Position numbers and translations under genes: made by a program. A stretch of 64,000 nucleotides of DNA from the NCBI GenBank assembly GCA_011503125.2, contig WWBZ02000016.1, forward strand, positions 620,001 to 684,000, written 5' to 3'. Of the stretch, positions 11,552 through 23,438 are shown piece after piece; the stretch's first letter is position 1; each line of letters starts with the position of its first letter. This DNA is from Botryosphaeria dothidea (lineage: Eukaryota; Ascomycota; Dothideomycetes; Botryosphaeriales; Botryosphaeriaceae). Under the pieces are notes generated by a model. It did not search any database and was not told the origin of the DNA. It saw nothing but the letters and a program-made list of their open reading frames with translations.

Positions 11552-12694
11552 CTAGGTTGACTGTTCGTTGCGTTTCACGGCGTGTACCACCACATGAGAG
11601 GCGCTGTTAGCGAAGTATTCAGCACTCGACCGCAAAATCGCTATCCAAGCCCAAATCCTTCTTGATGGTGCTCCGTATATCCTCCTTCTCCAATTCGCAC
11701 TATCACCCTCTTTCACGAAGCCACAAGAGCCATCGGAGAAAAAGAAGTGTCGCGAATGCAGCATAAAATAGCTGAAATCGCCTTCCGCCTTCTTTCGATC
11801 ACCAAGCTCCTCCAGATCATTGCTACTCATATGCTCAACTTGCCACTTCTGGCGTGACTCAGCTTCGAGTAGCTTGAGAACCTCGTTTTGCGTCGTAGTG
11901 ACGGAAGATACGGATAAGAACTTGTTGGCAGTCTCGGTAGGGTGGGAGAGGGGAGAAGCGACCGCCTGACCAACGGTTGCCACATTGGTGGCCGAGAAAG
12001 GCTGATTACCAGAGTCAATGATAGTCGCCGTATTATTTAAGAGATCGAATCCCAAGAAGCTAGTCGTGAGGCCCTGTCAATGAACCGTCAATGTCTTCTG
12101 CTGATTGTGACCTTGCTGTATGTTCCCTCGAAGCACCGCAATGACATCAGCTGGCGAGACAAAGGTAGACTTACCCAGTCGAACAGCAGGTTGATCACCA
12201 AGCTGGACCAAGAAAACCATTCGTACTTGCGGGAGAGCTCATCAAGGCGGTGCAGAATTTCAATCTTCGCCCCGAGTTCCTTCGTAACCTTGTGATCCGA
12301 CTTCATGAAGTCCATCCCGAAATCAGATGGGATGAAAAGTTTCACCTTTGCCTGGATGGCGGCTTCGATGAGTACGGGCTGCACCATGACGGTTTCTGTG
12401 CCGACGCAGGAAACCACTGCATCTTGACCCTCAAGAGCTACACGCAAGCCATCCTTCGAGCTCAGATCCACCCTCTTCACCAAGACTTCGGGAGGAAATT
12501 TTGACTTGGAACTCGGGTGAGCAATGGCTGTGACGCTGAAGCCCTTGCTCAGAAGGGCGTCCACGACGGCCGTGCCAATGGTTCCGAATGCCTTCGGAGA
12601 CATCAACAGCAGCTCTTTCACGTGTGATTGAATCATGGCATGGAGGTTGACTCACACCGAAGACAGAAACCTTATGGAGAGGTTGGGAAGACAT
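11552..12694 (-). CDS. NmrA / isoflavone-reductase-like NAD(P)-binding protein, C-terminus frameshifted
   Basis: Exons are 12694-12656, 12591-12175 and 12073-11552, with introns of 64 and 101 nt. Joining exons 1 and 2 yields MSSQPLHKVSVFG followed by AFGTIGTAVVDALL, the Rossmann dinucleotide loop of the atypical short-chain dehydrogenase NmrA family. The conserved FIPSDFGMDF follows. Such proteins are cytosolic reductases or redox sensors binding NAD(P). The family's usual end (a VKEGD motif, then a helix like LEKEDIRSTIKKDLGL) is present, but the second part lies in another frame from about 11695 onward, ending in TGA at 11619-11621. In the continuous frame the tail is unrelated (RRRIYGAPSRRIW) and stops at 11552. 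This looks like a small deletion, so the gene may be impaired. Confidence 0.7.
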
Positions 12695-14193
12695 ATTGGA
12701 GTGGTTCCCTTACGTTTCGGATACGGTGGAAACGGGTGATTCAAGTTGAAACCGAAAAGGACTGATAGTGTGATTGACTTTCTTGCAAAGCAATTGGCCG
12801 TAAAGCTGCAGGAGAGGGTGGTTTTGTCGAGATATCCGTGGCGGTAATTTGCTGCTGAGAAGATTAGAGACCGAGTAGATATATGGCTGGCCAGGAGACA
12901 CGCAGGTGCTCTTTCTTCCTTATTCGTTGAGGCAGTAGTTGGTAACAATCAAACCACAACTTTCCAAAACATTCTGCGAAGGAGAGATAGAGCACGTTCT
13001 CCGTGCATTGGCTTGATAATAGGACTGAAAAATTCGTAGAGAACGAAGTCAGGGTGGAAATACCGTATTCCATGCAACAACACGTGGAATCAAAGCAGTC
13101 AAAGAGCAAAACTACGTAGGATGAATAATAGAGAGTATTTGCGCGGAAGCCTTGACCAAATCCACTGGTTTTCCAGTTAAACGCGCACATTCGGGCCTAG
13201 TTTGGAGAAAGAAGTGGTCGAGGCACCGATGCTAAAGATGGAAAGGAGGAAACGGGTAACGAGATGACCGAAGAATCCGACTGTTATCGCAATGACGTAT
13301 TACGAAGATGTGATTCAGGCAAGGCTGAAAGTGGCCACAGCAAGGAAAGATGACTCAATCAAAGATAGTTACGCAGTGTGCTAGAGGCCTCAGTGAATAG
13401 CGTAGATGTGGTTTCGGCCGAGGATAAATCTCGGAATAGGGTGCTGGCTTGACGAGTGAGTTGCTTTTGAACGTCTGAGCAGGCGAGATATTTAAGAGGG
13501 AGGTATCTTTGATGTTTCGTGCATTGATTATGTTCAGAACTGAAGACGTAGCCGTCAGGGGAGACAATGGCACCGTGCATGGTCTGTTTGCCTGCGAAAG
13601 AGAGCGCTGAGAATAGCCAAAGCGCGGGGTAGCAACGCAAGGATGTGGTATGTGACGCGTGTGGTTCTCTTGTCAGGGAGAAAAGACAGGGTGCTTAGTG
13701 CAGGCGATTTCTTGGATAAGCGGCCTGCGAATATTGAGGAATGAGCGTTGGGTGATGGGAGAGAAGGCTAAGCCTGATCGAGTTAGGCCCGAGTCGGGGT
13801 CAAGCTCGCCGCGAACAGCTACCCCGCCAGCCCGCCAGCCCGCCAGCCCGCCAGCCCGCCAGCCCGCCAGCCTTCTGCTCCCCCGCTCACTGTCACGTCT
13901 TCCCGCTCGGAAAACACTGGCGGCTGACCGCGCTCTTCATGTCTTTTTACTGGGTCCGGACTCCCCCCTCGGCTTGCGGGCCGCCACCAATCTGCGCGTC
14001 CTTCTTCGCTCCCCCACATCCCGATCCAGAAGCTCGGCGGCCACATGCCCTTCGGCTCTGCGCCGACGGACGAGCTCTGCGGCAATTGCGTCAGCTAACT
14101 CCGGCGAGCCTGGTGAATAACAAAAAGAATGCCATTCCGACTTGCCATTGCTCAGAGTGATCCCCTCACTGCTGCTGTGCTCAATCCGCAACC
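12695..14193. other. Intergenic, with one weak small open frame
   Basis: 1.5 kb between divergent genes (NmrA-like on minus, CocE-like hydrolase on plus). A 93-codon minus-strand frame at 13359-13640 begins MRCYPALWLFSALSFAG and could encode a tiny secreted protein. It has no homology I recognise and no other support. The right part is GC-rich and carries the 8-bp tandem repeat listed separately. Confidence 0.4.
13823..13870. repeat. 8-bp tandem repeat, CCCGCCAG x 6
   Basis: Six perfect uninterrupted copies of CCCGCCAG lie about 320 nt upstream of the start of the CocE-like hydrolase gene. It lies outside any supported coding region. Confidence 0.95.
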
Positions 14194-16039
14194 ATGCCGA
14201 ACCAGATCAAGGACATCTACACAATCGACGAGAAGTCGTTCCCCTACATCTTCGAGCAGAATGCGACGGTGCAGTTGAAGTCGAGTGAGGGCCTCTGCCG
14301 CGTGAACGTCTACCGTCCCAAGAGCTCAGAAAAGGTCCCGGTGCTGGTTACTTATGGCCCTTACGGCAAGGACATCCACTACAAAGAGTGAGTTCCGGAG
14401 CTACCACACCATCCCGTACAGTCCAACTCACACAACACCAAGCTTCCACGCCAAATCCTACGCCGAAGTGAACCCCGAGCACCACTCCGATCACTCCGCC
14501 TGGGAGACGCCTGATCCCAAGTTTTGGACCAGCAATGGCTATGCTGTGGTGCGTGCAGACGAGCGCGGCTTGGGTCAGTCGCCTGGTCTGCTCGACACCA
14601 TGTCGTGCGGCACCAGCGAGGCCTTCTTTGACGTGGTCGAATGGGCGGCTGAGCAACCCTGGTCATCTGGCAAGGTTGGCTTGCTGGGTATTTCCTACTA
14701 TGCCGGTTCGCAATGGCGCGTTGCCGCCCGCAAGCCGAAGGGTCTCTCTGCGATAGTGCCGTGGGAGGGTATGTCGGATTACTACCGTGATCGCTGCAGA
14801 CACGGTGGCATTCTGTCAAACAGCTTCATCAAATTCTGGTGGGACCGCCAGGTCATCACAAACCAATACGGCCGCCCTGGTCGTGCGGCGAGGAACTGGG
14901 GTCCGGACACCATTGAAGGTGACCTCAGCGAAGAGGAGCTGGCAAAGAACCGTCAGGACCAAAACATCGACAATGCAGCCCACCGCTACCGCGATGAAAC
15001 CTACTACGCATCCAAAGAATACGATATGGCAGATATTGAAGTGCCGCTGCTGTCAGTCGGTAACTGGGGTGGCATCCTGCTGCACCTACGCGGTAATGTC
15101 GAGGGCTGGGTGAACGCCGGCTCCGAATTCAAGTACCTGCGCATGATCACCGGTCGTCACGACCTTCCCTTCTACTACAGCGAAGAAGTTGAAGTCCAGC
15201 GCAGCTTCCTCGATGCTTTCCTGAAGGGTGACGACCGCGTTGGCTGGTCTGTCAAAGGCAAGGTGCCGCCAGTCGACATTGTGCTTCGCAAGGGCGACGT
15301 TGGCTTCAACGATGCCCAAGCCGAGAAGGCGTACCCGCGCCGCACAGAGAACGAGTGGCCCATCGCCCGCACCAAGTGGACCAACTTCTACCTCACACCG
15401 GAGAAGCAGCTGACCCGCCTCGAGCCCATCCACACACCGCCCAAGAAGCTCTCCTATCGTGCCCTCGGCACTCTTGAGGACCCCAGCACCATTCAATTCA
15501 CCACAGCACCTTTCGAAGAGGAGACGGAGATCACGGGCAACGTCCTCGCCCACCTTAACGTCTCCGTCAGCGCCGACGCCACCGGCCCAACGCCCTCCGA
15601 CATCGACCTCTTCGTCACCCTCCGCCACATCTCGCCCGAGGGCAAAGAGGTCTTCTACACCGGCACCGCCGGCGACCCCGTCCCTCTCACCAAGGGCTGG
15701 CTCCGCGTCTCCCTCCGCAAGACCAACCCGGACCACCCCAAGCATCGCCCTTACCTGCCTTGGCGCGAGTACCTCAGCACCGACCGCCTACCCGTCATCC
15801 CCGGCGAGGTGTACGGCGTCGACGTCGAGGTGTGGCCGACACAAGTTGTTGTTGAGAAGGGTGGGAAGCTCATTTTCGAAGTTGCGAGCGGCGATACGCA
15901 GGGGAGCGGCATTTTCTTGCATAACCATCCGGAGGATCGGTCGGAGGAGAAGCTGAGGGGGCAGAATCATATCGTGTTTGGTCCGAAGTTTAGCAATTAT
16001 GTCACGTTGCCGGTTATTCCGCCGAAGTATGGGGCGTGA
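14194..16039 (+). CDS. CocE/NonD-family alpha/beta hydrolase (X-Pro dipeptidyl-peptidase-like)
   Basis: Exons are 14194-14387 and 14443-16039, with a 55-nt intron; 596 aa. The N-terminal S15/CocE alpha/beta-hydrolase core has the nucleophile elbow GISYYAGSQW (Ser in G-x-S-Y). A TGRHDLPFY segment and a cap region follow. The C-terminal jelly-roll domain typical of X-Pro dipeptidyl-peptidase C-terminal domains includes the motif LFVTLRHISPEG, and a HNHPEDR near the end. There is no signal peptide, so it is probably intracellular. Family members cleave esters or X-Pro dipeptides, and the substrate here cannot be told. In the region where CocE has its catalytic Asp the sequence is VGNWGG, a variant I believe is common in the fungal branch. 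It is the only plus-strand gene between 3 and 28 kb. Confidence 0.85.
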
Positions 16040-16244
16040 ACGGATGGCACTGCTGGGTAATTCGTGGACAGGGGAATCAAGATATTCAGCGAACGTTCAT
16101 GGGGGCCAATGAGTGAAATTGATCACAAGATTAAGAACAAAAAAGATTGAATAGCCAAAGGAGATAGGTCCCAAAGTGAATCAAACCAAGGAACAATAAA
16201 TGCTGAAAAGAAAATGAGATGATATTCAAAGTGCGTTGAGATCC
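16040..16244. other. Short convergent intergenic spacer
   Basis: 205 nt between the 3' ends of the hydrolase (plus) and the first F-box-like gene (minus). It is AT-rich, as expected of 3' UTRs. Confidence 0.5.
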
Positions 16245-17930
16245 TCAAAATTGACCTCTGACGATCTTCAATGGTGGCCTGACATTTGTCCTCCTCAGGA
16301 TATAGTCGTAAATCCCGGTGCTGTAACTCTTCCGTGCATGGACTTGTCCTATCGTCTGGTGCCACACTTCGTTGTCTGGTTGTACATTTCCGACCAATCG
16401 ACCGTCGTGAGCGTGGAAATCGGTCTCGAAAGCATCGATGTCAGTGTTTTCGAAAAAGTGCAAATACCGTAGTGCGTTGAATGAGAGCGCTCGCGTCCAT
16501 TGGTACAATCGTGGCCAGCTATCGTCATCCCCAAGTAACGTACAGCCATGGATGTGGAGGGTCTCAAGTGTCTTCGTTGCTTGTGATAGTGTTCGAATGA
16601 AAGACTCATCAGTCATGTGTAGGTCAGAGAGCTTTAATTCACGCAACCTTGACCACTGAATCCCGACTGTGAGGACGTCGAGAGCGACGATAAGATTGTC
16701 CGTATTGTCTTCAGGATCTTCGTTGAAGCCCAAGATATCGAGCTGAAGGTGCTCTAAGTTCTGGGCTCTCTTGAGTTGCTCTCTCAAAATTGAAAACGAT
16801 TCCCGCTCATGGGCGCGTCCAATCATGAGATTCAGATCGATCGCCGTGAGATTGATGAACGCATCTTGCATCAGCTTGACTTGGATATCCGACAAGCTCA
16901 TTCTGGTTGACAGAGACTTGATACCCTCGTTTTGAATGTTGCGAAGTCTCCAAATATCCTTGAGGTAGCGATAAGCAGTATGATCGTGCTGAAGGCTAAG
17001 ACTGAGTGACACCAGTTTGCTAGTGAAAGCGCTGCGCAATCCAAGGCTTCGCAGGATAAATGCCACCGCAGCAATAGTGAAGTGCTCCACCCGTCGATCA
17101 TCAAAAGGGCAGTCCTGATCGCGTGCTTCAGCACTCCAGAGGACGTCCCTCCACTGGAAGTAACGAAAATCCAAGGTTTCGACGCTCTGGAGGTTCGTGA
17201 ATTTCAGAAGGGCATCGTTGAACTCTAAATAGTTCCGCTGGGCAGTGCTCAAGTGATCCAGAGGAATAGGTTGGCCTTGTGTGCCTTCTTTGGCGCAGAA
17301 AAGGGAGTATGGGAGTTCTTTCATAAAGCTCCAGACGGTGGTCGCGTTGAGCGAGGCGCGCTCTTGATTGTACTCTTCGTATAGACACTCTGCCTTTTCT
17401 GTGTCCTTGATAAGATTCACTCCCACTATTTCAATCGTCAGTCTATGAACGAACAACACCTTCAGCGTGGAACAGTCGCACCTCCGTCTATTGTAGCCAA
17501 ACCTTCCTCGTCCTCTAAAACCACATCTCGCCAGCTCTCAAAATCCAACTTCGGTAATCCCGATGTTGGCCTGACAACCAGGGTCCTCACAGCACTTGGA
17601 AAATTCTCGATGCGAGATATTGATGAGTCTTGCCATGCCAGACTCACTCAGTTCTATTTGAACTCGTGATAAAAGATGCCGCGCGGCTTCTGTAGCAAAC
17701 CATCTGCTGCATAGGCAAATGCGTCTGAGAGAGTCAGTATCAAGCTTCTCCACAACCTTCGTCCATGTGTTGCGATCGAGCGCGCTGTCGTCAATAGACT
17801 TTCCGGGATCGCGCATCTTCTCATCATCGTTGACGGGTGAGTCTTCTCGATTGCAAAGGCGCTTGGGCCCATGATCTGACTGACACAAACACTTTCGCTT
17901 TCGTTTTCGCAGGGGTTGAGCCTTGTCCAT
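16245..17930 (-). pseudogene. F-box/LRR-like paralog A of a tandem array, frameshifted
   Basis: Exon 1 (17930-17482) encodes a basic N-terminus (RKRKRKC) and an F-box-like helix set with LRRICLCSRWFATEAARHLL. Exon 2 (17425-16245) carries LRR-like repeats (LRELKLSDLHMTDESF, LETLHIHGCTLLGDDDSW) and ends with GIYDYILRR. The phase-1 intron, GTGCGA to ATAG (56 nt), sits where paralog B has its GTGCGT intron. Exon 1 contains a frame break near 17608-17618. The F-box part is in one frame, but the segment that lines up with the paralogs (FPSAVRTLVV, LDFESW) is one base out of phase, leaving 1630 nt of exon, one too many for a clean frame. Without correction translation stops at 17538. F-box proteins usually recruit substrates to SCF ubiquitin ligases; for this family that is inference. 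Confidence 0.65.
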
Positions 17931-18515
17931 TCGATCCAGCTCTCGGTGTGCTGACGAATAAACTCCCGAAGAATGCAGACGTGCGCAAGTGGAGGAGGTG
18001 TAGTAGAATCAGAATCCGGGATATTTGCAAAGGAGATGGTGGGGTATACATACTTCGCCCAGGCCCTTCTCTGAGATAAACGTTCTGGGAACCCCTGCCC
18101 TAGTCAAGTACCATGCTTCCGCGCCTTGCATAAAAGAACGCTGAGCACAATTGAAGCACAAATCGTCTCAAGCGCACAATGCAGAGGATGAACAGAATGA
18201 GCCCTACTCTCTACTCCTTGTAAAGATGTCATAGTATGCTACCCTAGGGGAGTGCAAGGTGACGAGAAAGCGGAAAGTTCCTGCTCAAGATGCAACCAAG
18301 GGTTGCATGAAACTCCGAGCGCTAACAAAGTGTATAGGAGTGGATTCCGGCAGCCGTTTACGCATGACGAAAGTGTAATCTTTGTCCGCACGGTTCATGC
18401 ATAAGCACATTTGTTCTATCAGTTTTGTCTGCCATACTGTTGTTCACGATGAGTAAAAAAATTTGCATGAATTGGGGGAAGGAAGGTTGCTATTGCCTAC
18501 AGTACGCCATGTAAT
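17931..18515. other. Intergenic spacer in the F-box-like array
   Basis: 585 nt between the start of paralog A and the end of paralog B. No coding signal was seen; the A promoter should lie here. Confidence 0.5.
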
Positions 18516-20570
18516 TTAGGTAATTGAAAACCCAGAATATCTCAGAAAAGAAGACTGAAATTTCGCGTACGCTCGAGTCTGAATTGGCGTTGGAATAACC
18601 AAGATCATCCTTCTTACAAGCCATCCGATCCCGAATCGCGATGCCCGAGTCCAATTGCCTACCATATCCGAACTGTCAGACAGGTCTTCATCATGATACC
18701 AGTCATCTTCCCATCCATCAACATCGAGCGAGGAATTTTGGTTCGAGAGATCTCCTCTGTCGGGCTTCCGGACGGCTGTTGCATACCCCGGACCTTTCTC
18801 GTCGACCTTATTGAGAATATAGTCGTATAGGACAGAGGAGTATCCATGCAGTACGGGCCTGATTTAGCTAATGAGAAATGGAGTACTGATTAGAAGGGAA
18901 CGGATGAGCTGAAGTGCACCAATAGTTCCTTGCCTCATGATGACCTAATCCATCAGGCGTCAGGTCCACACACTGCCGAAACCTGAGCTTTTGCAGTGCT
19001 TTCATTTTGAGGCTGCGCATGAAGTCATACGTCTGGTCCCATGTATCTCCTCGTCCAATTAATATACACTCTGTCAAGCGGAGATCGTCCAGGTGTCGTG
19101 CCACGTTTAAAAGGAGTGTGATCAGGGAGGGCGTGGTCATCGCCATACTGAGCCACAGGTCTTTCAGAGCCGGCCAGCGTACCCCGACAGTGATATGGCA
19201 TAAGACATCGATGAATGCTTTTGCAGGTGCACCATTACCTCGGACATGCCGTCTGTAATCCTCTCTTTCTTCGGTACTCGTGACTCCGAGATTGAGAGTT
19301 TTCAGGTGTCTCGCTTTGCGAAGGTAGGCTGCCGATGCACAAGCCGCCGATTTCGGGCTGAAATTCTTTGTATAAGCAGAGACACGAATTTCGAGTTTTT
19401 CGAGATGAACAAAGGCATCCTCCATCAGATTCTGCTGCATCCTGGTGAGATGCATTCGACTTCTCGGGATTCTGTCCATGGGACCTGCCGGATACCACAC
19501 GGATTCCAGGGCTTCTGGCACCCAAAAGTCTTCCCTAGATAGATGAAAATGAATCCTGAGAGATTTCAGGCTGTGGAAAAAGGAATTGCGCCATCCAAGA
19601 GCTCTTAAAACCAACGCGGTTGGTGCTGCAAAATATTCATCAACAATGTCTTCCCTCCCATGGATAGGGTAACCCCGCCAAGTGTGGAATATTTGTACAA
19701 AAATATTGACGTGTACCAATTCGGTGAGCTTGAGAAGCGCATCATCGAAGACTGAATGTGTCTCCTCGGGCCCTCTCGAAATATGGCGGCCGAAGTCCCG
19801 AAAGAACGCTGACGCCACGCCGGGTACCCGGAACCACGGAAGATCGGCGAGAAAGTAGGGCGCAGCAGTGTAGCCTGTGTCATCACGGTATCCGTTGTAC
19901 AATTGCTGCATAAACTTCAAGTCGTTCTGACGTGGATCATCTATCTCAAAGTTAGCATCCGAACAAATCAACAAACAACGAGAGGTTCTTGCTCAGATTG
20001 ATCAAGACTACTAGCAGACGCACCTCCCATGTGGATTGATTTACGCCATTGCCTAAACTTCATGTATGTGATATCACAATTCGTTTTGAGAGTCAGCTTC
20101 TTGAGATAACAAGCGAGCATGGTGTTGTCTGCGACATTTATAACTTTCTCAAAGCCTCCCCTGTGTGGCGAGAACCTTATAGTTCCAAAAATATATCGTT
20201 TGAGTCCATATGCGAGCCATCTGCAGCAGAGGCGAAGCTGTTTGATTGTGTCTTTGTCCAGGAGCTCGAAAATGCAGAACTTCAGATCGTTGGGAAGCGT
20301 GAGGAGTAGATCTTCTTCTTCTTCTTCTTCTTCTTTCTCTCGCTCTTGCTGTTGCTGCGATGCTTGGGCTATTAGTTCCGGTGAAGGAGCGTTTTCTGTA
20401 CCAGGCGTGTTGGCTCCATGATCGGAATCTTTGTGGTTATATTGATAGCATTTCCACGCAAGACAATGATATTCGCTCCTTGAGAAACCATTGTGTAGAT
20501 TGAGGCTCTCCTTGAAAGGATATGATGTGGGAATGGGAGCGTTGACGCTGCGCCGTCTCTGAGAGGCCAT
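18516..20570 (-). CDS. F-box/LRR-like paralog B, 636 aa
   Basis: Start at the ATG at 20570. Exons are 20570-20024, 19940-18920 and 18858-18516; introns are 83 nt (GTGCGT...GATAG) and 61 nt (GTGCAC...ATCAG). They sum to 637 codons. The N-terminal extension carries a Q/E-rich tract from a GAA repeat. It is followed by an F-box-like segment (LPNDLKFCIFELLDKD, LRLCCRWLAYGLKRYIF), the array signature RALGWRNSFFHSLKSL, and LRR-like blocks (LKDLWLSMAMTTPSLI, LRLTECILIGRGDTW). The second intron is supported because it removes the stop at 18868 and appends HGYSSVLYDYILNK, matching the end of paralog A (YSTGIYDYILRR). Exon 3 then gives an acidic tail. If that intron is not used, the protein ends at 18868. 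Probably intact; function inferred as a substrate adaptor. Confidence 0.65.
20311..20334 (-). repeat. Coding (GAA)8 microsatellite, poly-Glu
   Basis: Eight perfect TCT triplets on the plus strand encode a run of glutamates in the N-terminal extension of paralog B, just before its F-box-like segment. Likely length-variable between strains. Confidence 0.9.
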
Positions 20571-21760
20571 GGAGTAAACTGAGATGCTTCTGCTCAGGCT
20601 GTGATATTAGCGTCTGGGCGTTGACACGGGTACCAATTGCTTTCGTATTTTCATTCTCTTGAATAGCCTTTTCAGGTTGGTCAAGTTGACGGTGGTATTC
20701 GTGTGCACGTTTGCGCCGGATACGACGCGCTGTACTCTTCGAGTAGCGCCCTCGCGGAGGTTGTTCCATTGCTGCTGTGTCAATTACATGTATCGGCTGT
20801 GACTTCGGGAGTGGCGAATGGGTTGGCCTTATACAGTAGTTGGAAAGATTGGGCCGTGATGTCTACTCTGGTGCTGTCCCGGATCCCTGGCCGCTGTGCC
20901 GCTAGCAGAAAAGCGGAAGAGACCTTCCTCTTGTGATGGAAAAAAGACGTATCGCAACACAAGGATGGCCCCTAAACGCGGACGCTAAAAATGCCAATCT
21001 ATGGAGGATAGAGACAAGAGGATTTCACCGCTTTCTTATGATCTGATAGGTCGAAACGGTGCTGATGCCTGGCGAACCTACTTTATGGGAGCGGCCGGCT
21101 GCAAGTGGTATCTTTATATCTCCTTAGCCTGAGTGCGTGTCTTAGGAAGATTTGGCTGAGATCCCTGCCCTTCTAAGCTAAAGGCTCATGATCTTCTCCG
21201 CAAACGTTAATAAACTTTGCGTTAACAGTTCCAACGGAACGATCCAACGGTGACTCACACAGGAGGGCACTGCATCCGACGGACAGTTCTAGGAATTTTT
21301 GTCTTTTGAACATGGGCTAACTGGGCTTACTTCCGAATACGATTGGTCAGAATCGCCTGGTATCGCTCGTTTTTGCGATTGACAGGCCTCTGGTACAGCC
21401 TTTTTTGTTATTTTTTTTAGAAAAAAGCTCAGCGTGCTAGCGATCGGCTACAAACCCTCCTCTATCTTTGCGAGGATGATCGAATGTAAAGAAAAAGTGC
21501 AGTCAAGCGGTGCAGTGCATAATGAACGTGAACCAATTCCAATTGTGCTATTTCCCGTCTCTCAGCAAAAGCGTACATATCGCATACCATATTACATGTA
21601 CGAGCTGCAGATTAGCATGTACATTCTTAATCTCTTACCGACACTGTCGTCCTCAAAATGCCGTCTCCCAGAGAAAACTTCACCCGAGACCGTTGTTGGG
21701 AGATACAACCCTAAGGGTTTCTGACCCGCGCCCTACCCGCATCACTCAGCCTCGGTTACC
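20571..21760. other. Intergenic in the array, with one open frame upstream of B
   Basis: 1.2 kb. A 110-codon minus-strand frame at 20437-20769 overlaps the start of paralog B in another frame (MEQPPRGRYSKSTARRIRR). Its basic, Gln-rich composition resembles the N-terminus of paralog A, so it could be an alternative first exon, but I could not find splice sites that join it in frame. A T run near 21410-21420 is the only other notable feature. Confidence 0.4.
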
Positions 21761-23438
21761 TCAGTATCTCTGCAATTGATGAAAATATCGGTTGAGGTCG
21801 GGCATAGCGTCCATCTCTCTCAACATATATCGGTACAGGTCAGCCGAGTTGCAGAAGTGGCCTTGGCGAAATGAAGTGAAAGGGTAGACTTGTCCCTCGA
21901 AACATTCGTGCACAACCATCGATGGGTCATTACGCAGCTCTTCGAAACAGACTTCCTGTAGCGGTGCAGCGACAGCGCTTGGGTCCATGTTCCGCTGAAT
22001 CAGGTTCCTAAGATTAAGGCGACGCAATTCCGCAAAAGGTATTTCCCTCATTTGCTGGTAAAAGTTTAGCCAGGAGTCTTCTTCTTCGAAAGAGCAAGCT
22101 GTTAATTCAAGCGAGGTGAGGTATGGTGCAAGAAAAGACAGCGTAGTCAGCAAGGTGGAAGCCTTTACATCCACGTTCAATCTCAGATTCTTTAGTCGGG
22201 GCCATCGGGCACGTTCGTTGAGTGTGGACAGAAGATCCTTCTCCGTATCCCGGTCCGGACGCCGGTGCGTATTCTTAAGACTGAGGGAAACGAGGTTTCT
22301 TGCCTTGTCAAGATAGCTCGCTAGTCCGTCAACATGCGCCGGCGTATGGTACCATCCAGGACCCAAGGACAGCTCGAGATCCGCGAGGTTAATGAACGCG
22401 TCAGTCATCAGGGCTCGACTTCTGTCGGAGTGTGTGGTTCCCGTGCCACCGGCAGCTCTGGGTATCCAAGCGCTGTCAAGCGCTTCCGATCCCCACCATT
22501 TGACTGTGGATAAGTCCAGACTGAGTGACACCAGGGTACTACTGAGGGAGCTGCGTCTTCCAAGAACTTGCAAGAGAAAGGCCAATGGCACCACCTCTTC
22601 CGATCGTAGGATGTTCCTGGTTAAGACGTAAAGATTGTTGCATATAGAGAATCCCTGGGAAATTCTTCTGTTGTCAAAGGTAATTCCGCGCCATTTGAAG
22701 GCTGCTGGGAAGAATGAGTTATTGAAAGTCGCGCCAACGTGTCGTAGGTTGGGCAATCTCGCAAGGGCATCTTCGAAGCAAAAGCAAGCCCGCTGGAGGG
22801 GCTCCGAGCTGTTGACGTCATATAGCTGTCTCGAGGTTTCTCCCAGGATGACATAACTCGTCTGATGAGACATCCTCAGCTCTGATGCACTGAGACATTC
22901 ATAGAGACTTGGCTCTCTTGCCTGGACCTTATACTCCTCGTATAGTCGTCGCCGAATACGCATATTTTCGTCTTTCTTACGCTTTAGCTCTTCGTACTCT
23001 GGGTCATCGTTACGCGCGCCATCTGTAGCTTTCTGCTTCAGAGACGTGCCATCTTCTGTTTGTGAACCGTTAATACATCAAAACAACAGACATATAGGCT
23101 CAAATGAACTTACCCCAGGAGAAATTTGCAGCTGTGCACCAATCTTCGAATGTATAGCCGAACAGCTTGGTAACCGGAAAAAGCTCAAGTTCCCTGACGA
23201 AGCCCGCAAACGTCGTATTGTTTGCAACCCGAACCACACGCTCCATACTCTCTTCGCGCATCTCGACGTTGAGCTTCGCGAATACGTGTCGTGCAGCTTC
23301 TCGAGCCAGCCATTTGCAACAAAGTCGAAACTGCTTTTGTGTCGCAGGGTCTGCCTCGGCGACAATTAGTATTACGACATCCTTCGGAAGCCCTGCTGGG
23401 GCGCGGAGGGCCGGTCTTCTGGCTTGTTTCAACTCCAT
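21761..23438 (-). CDS. F-box/LRR-like paralog C, 539 aa, intact
   Basis: Start at the ATG at 23438 (MELKQARRPALRAPAG). Exons are 23438-23114 and 23055-21761; the 58-nt phase-1 intron (GTAAGT...AACAG) sits at the family-conserved position, giving 540 codons. The F-box-like part reads LPKDVVILIVAEADPATQ and RLCCKWLAREAARHVF. The C-terminal half has the array signature VLGRRSSLSSTLVSL and LRR-like blocks (LADLELSLG, LKNLRLNVDVKASTLL, LTSLELTACSFEEEDSW). It ends DLYRYMLREMDAMPDL. There is no signal peptide and no membrane segment. It is the cleanest member of the array and the best reference for the others. A role as an SCF substrate adaptor is suggested only by the F-box plus LRR layout. Confidence 0.75.

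Noticed and set aside
13823..13870. Possible CRISPR-like repeat
   Set aside because: Units are contiguous with no spacers; a simple minisatellite in a eukaryote.
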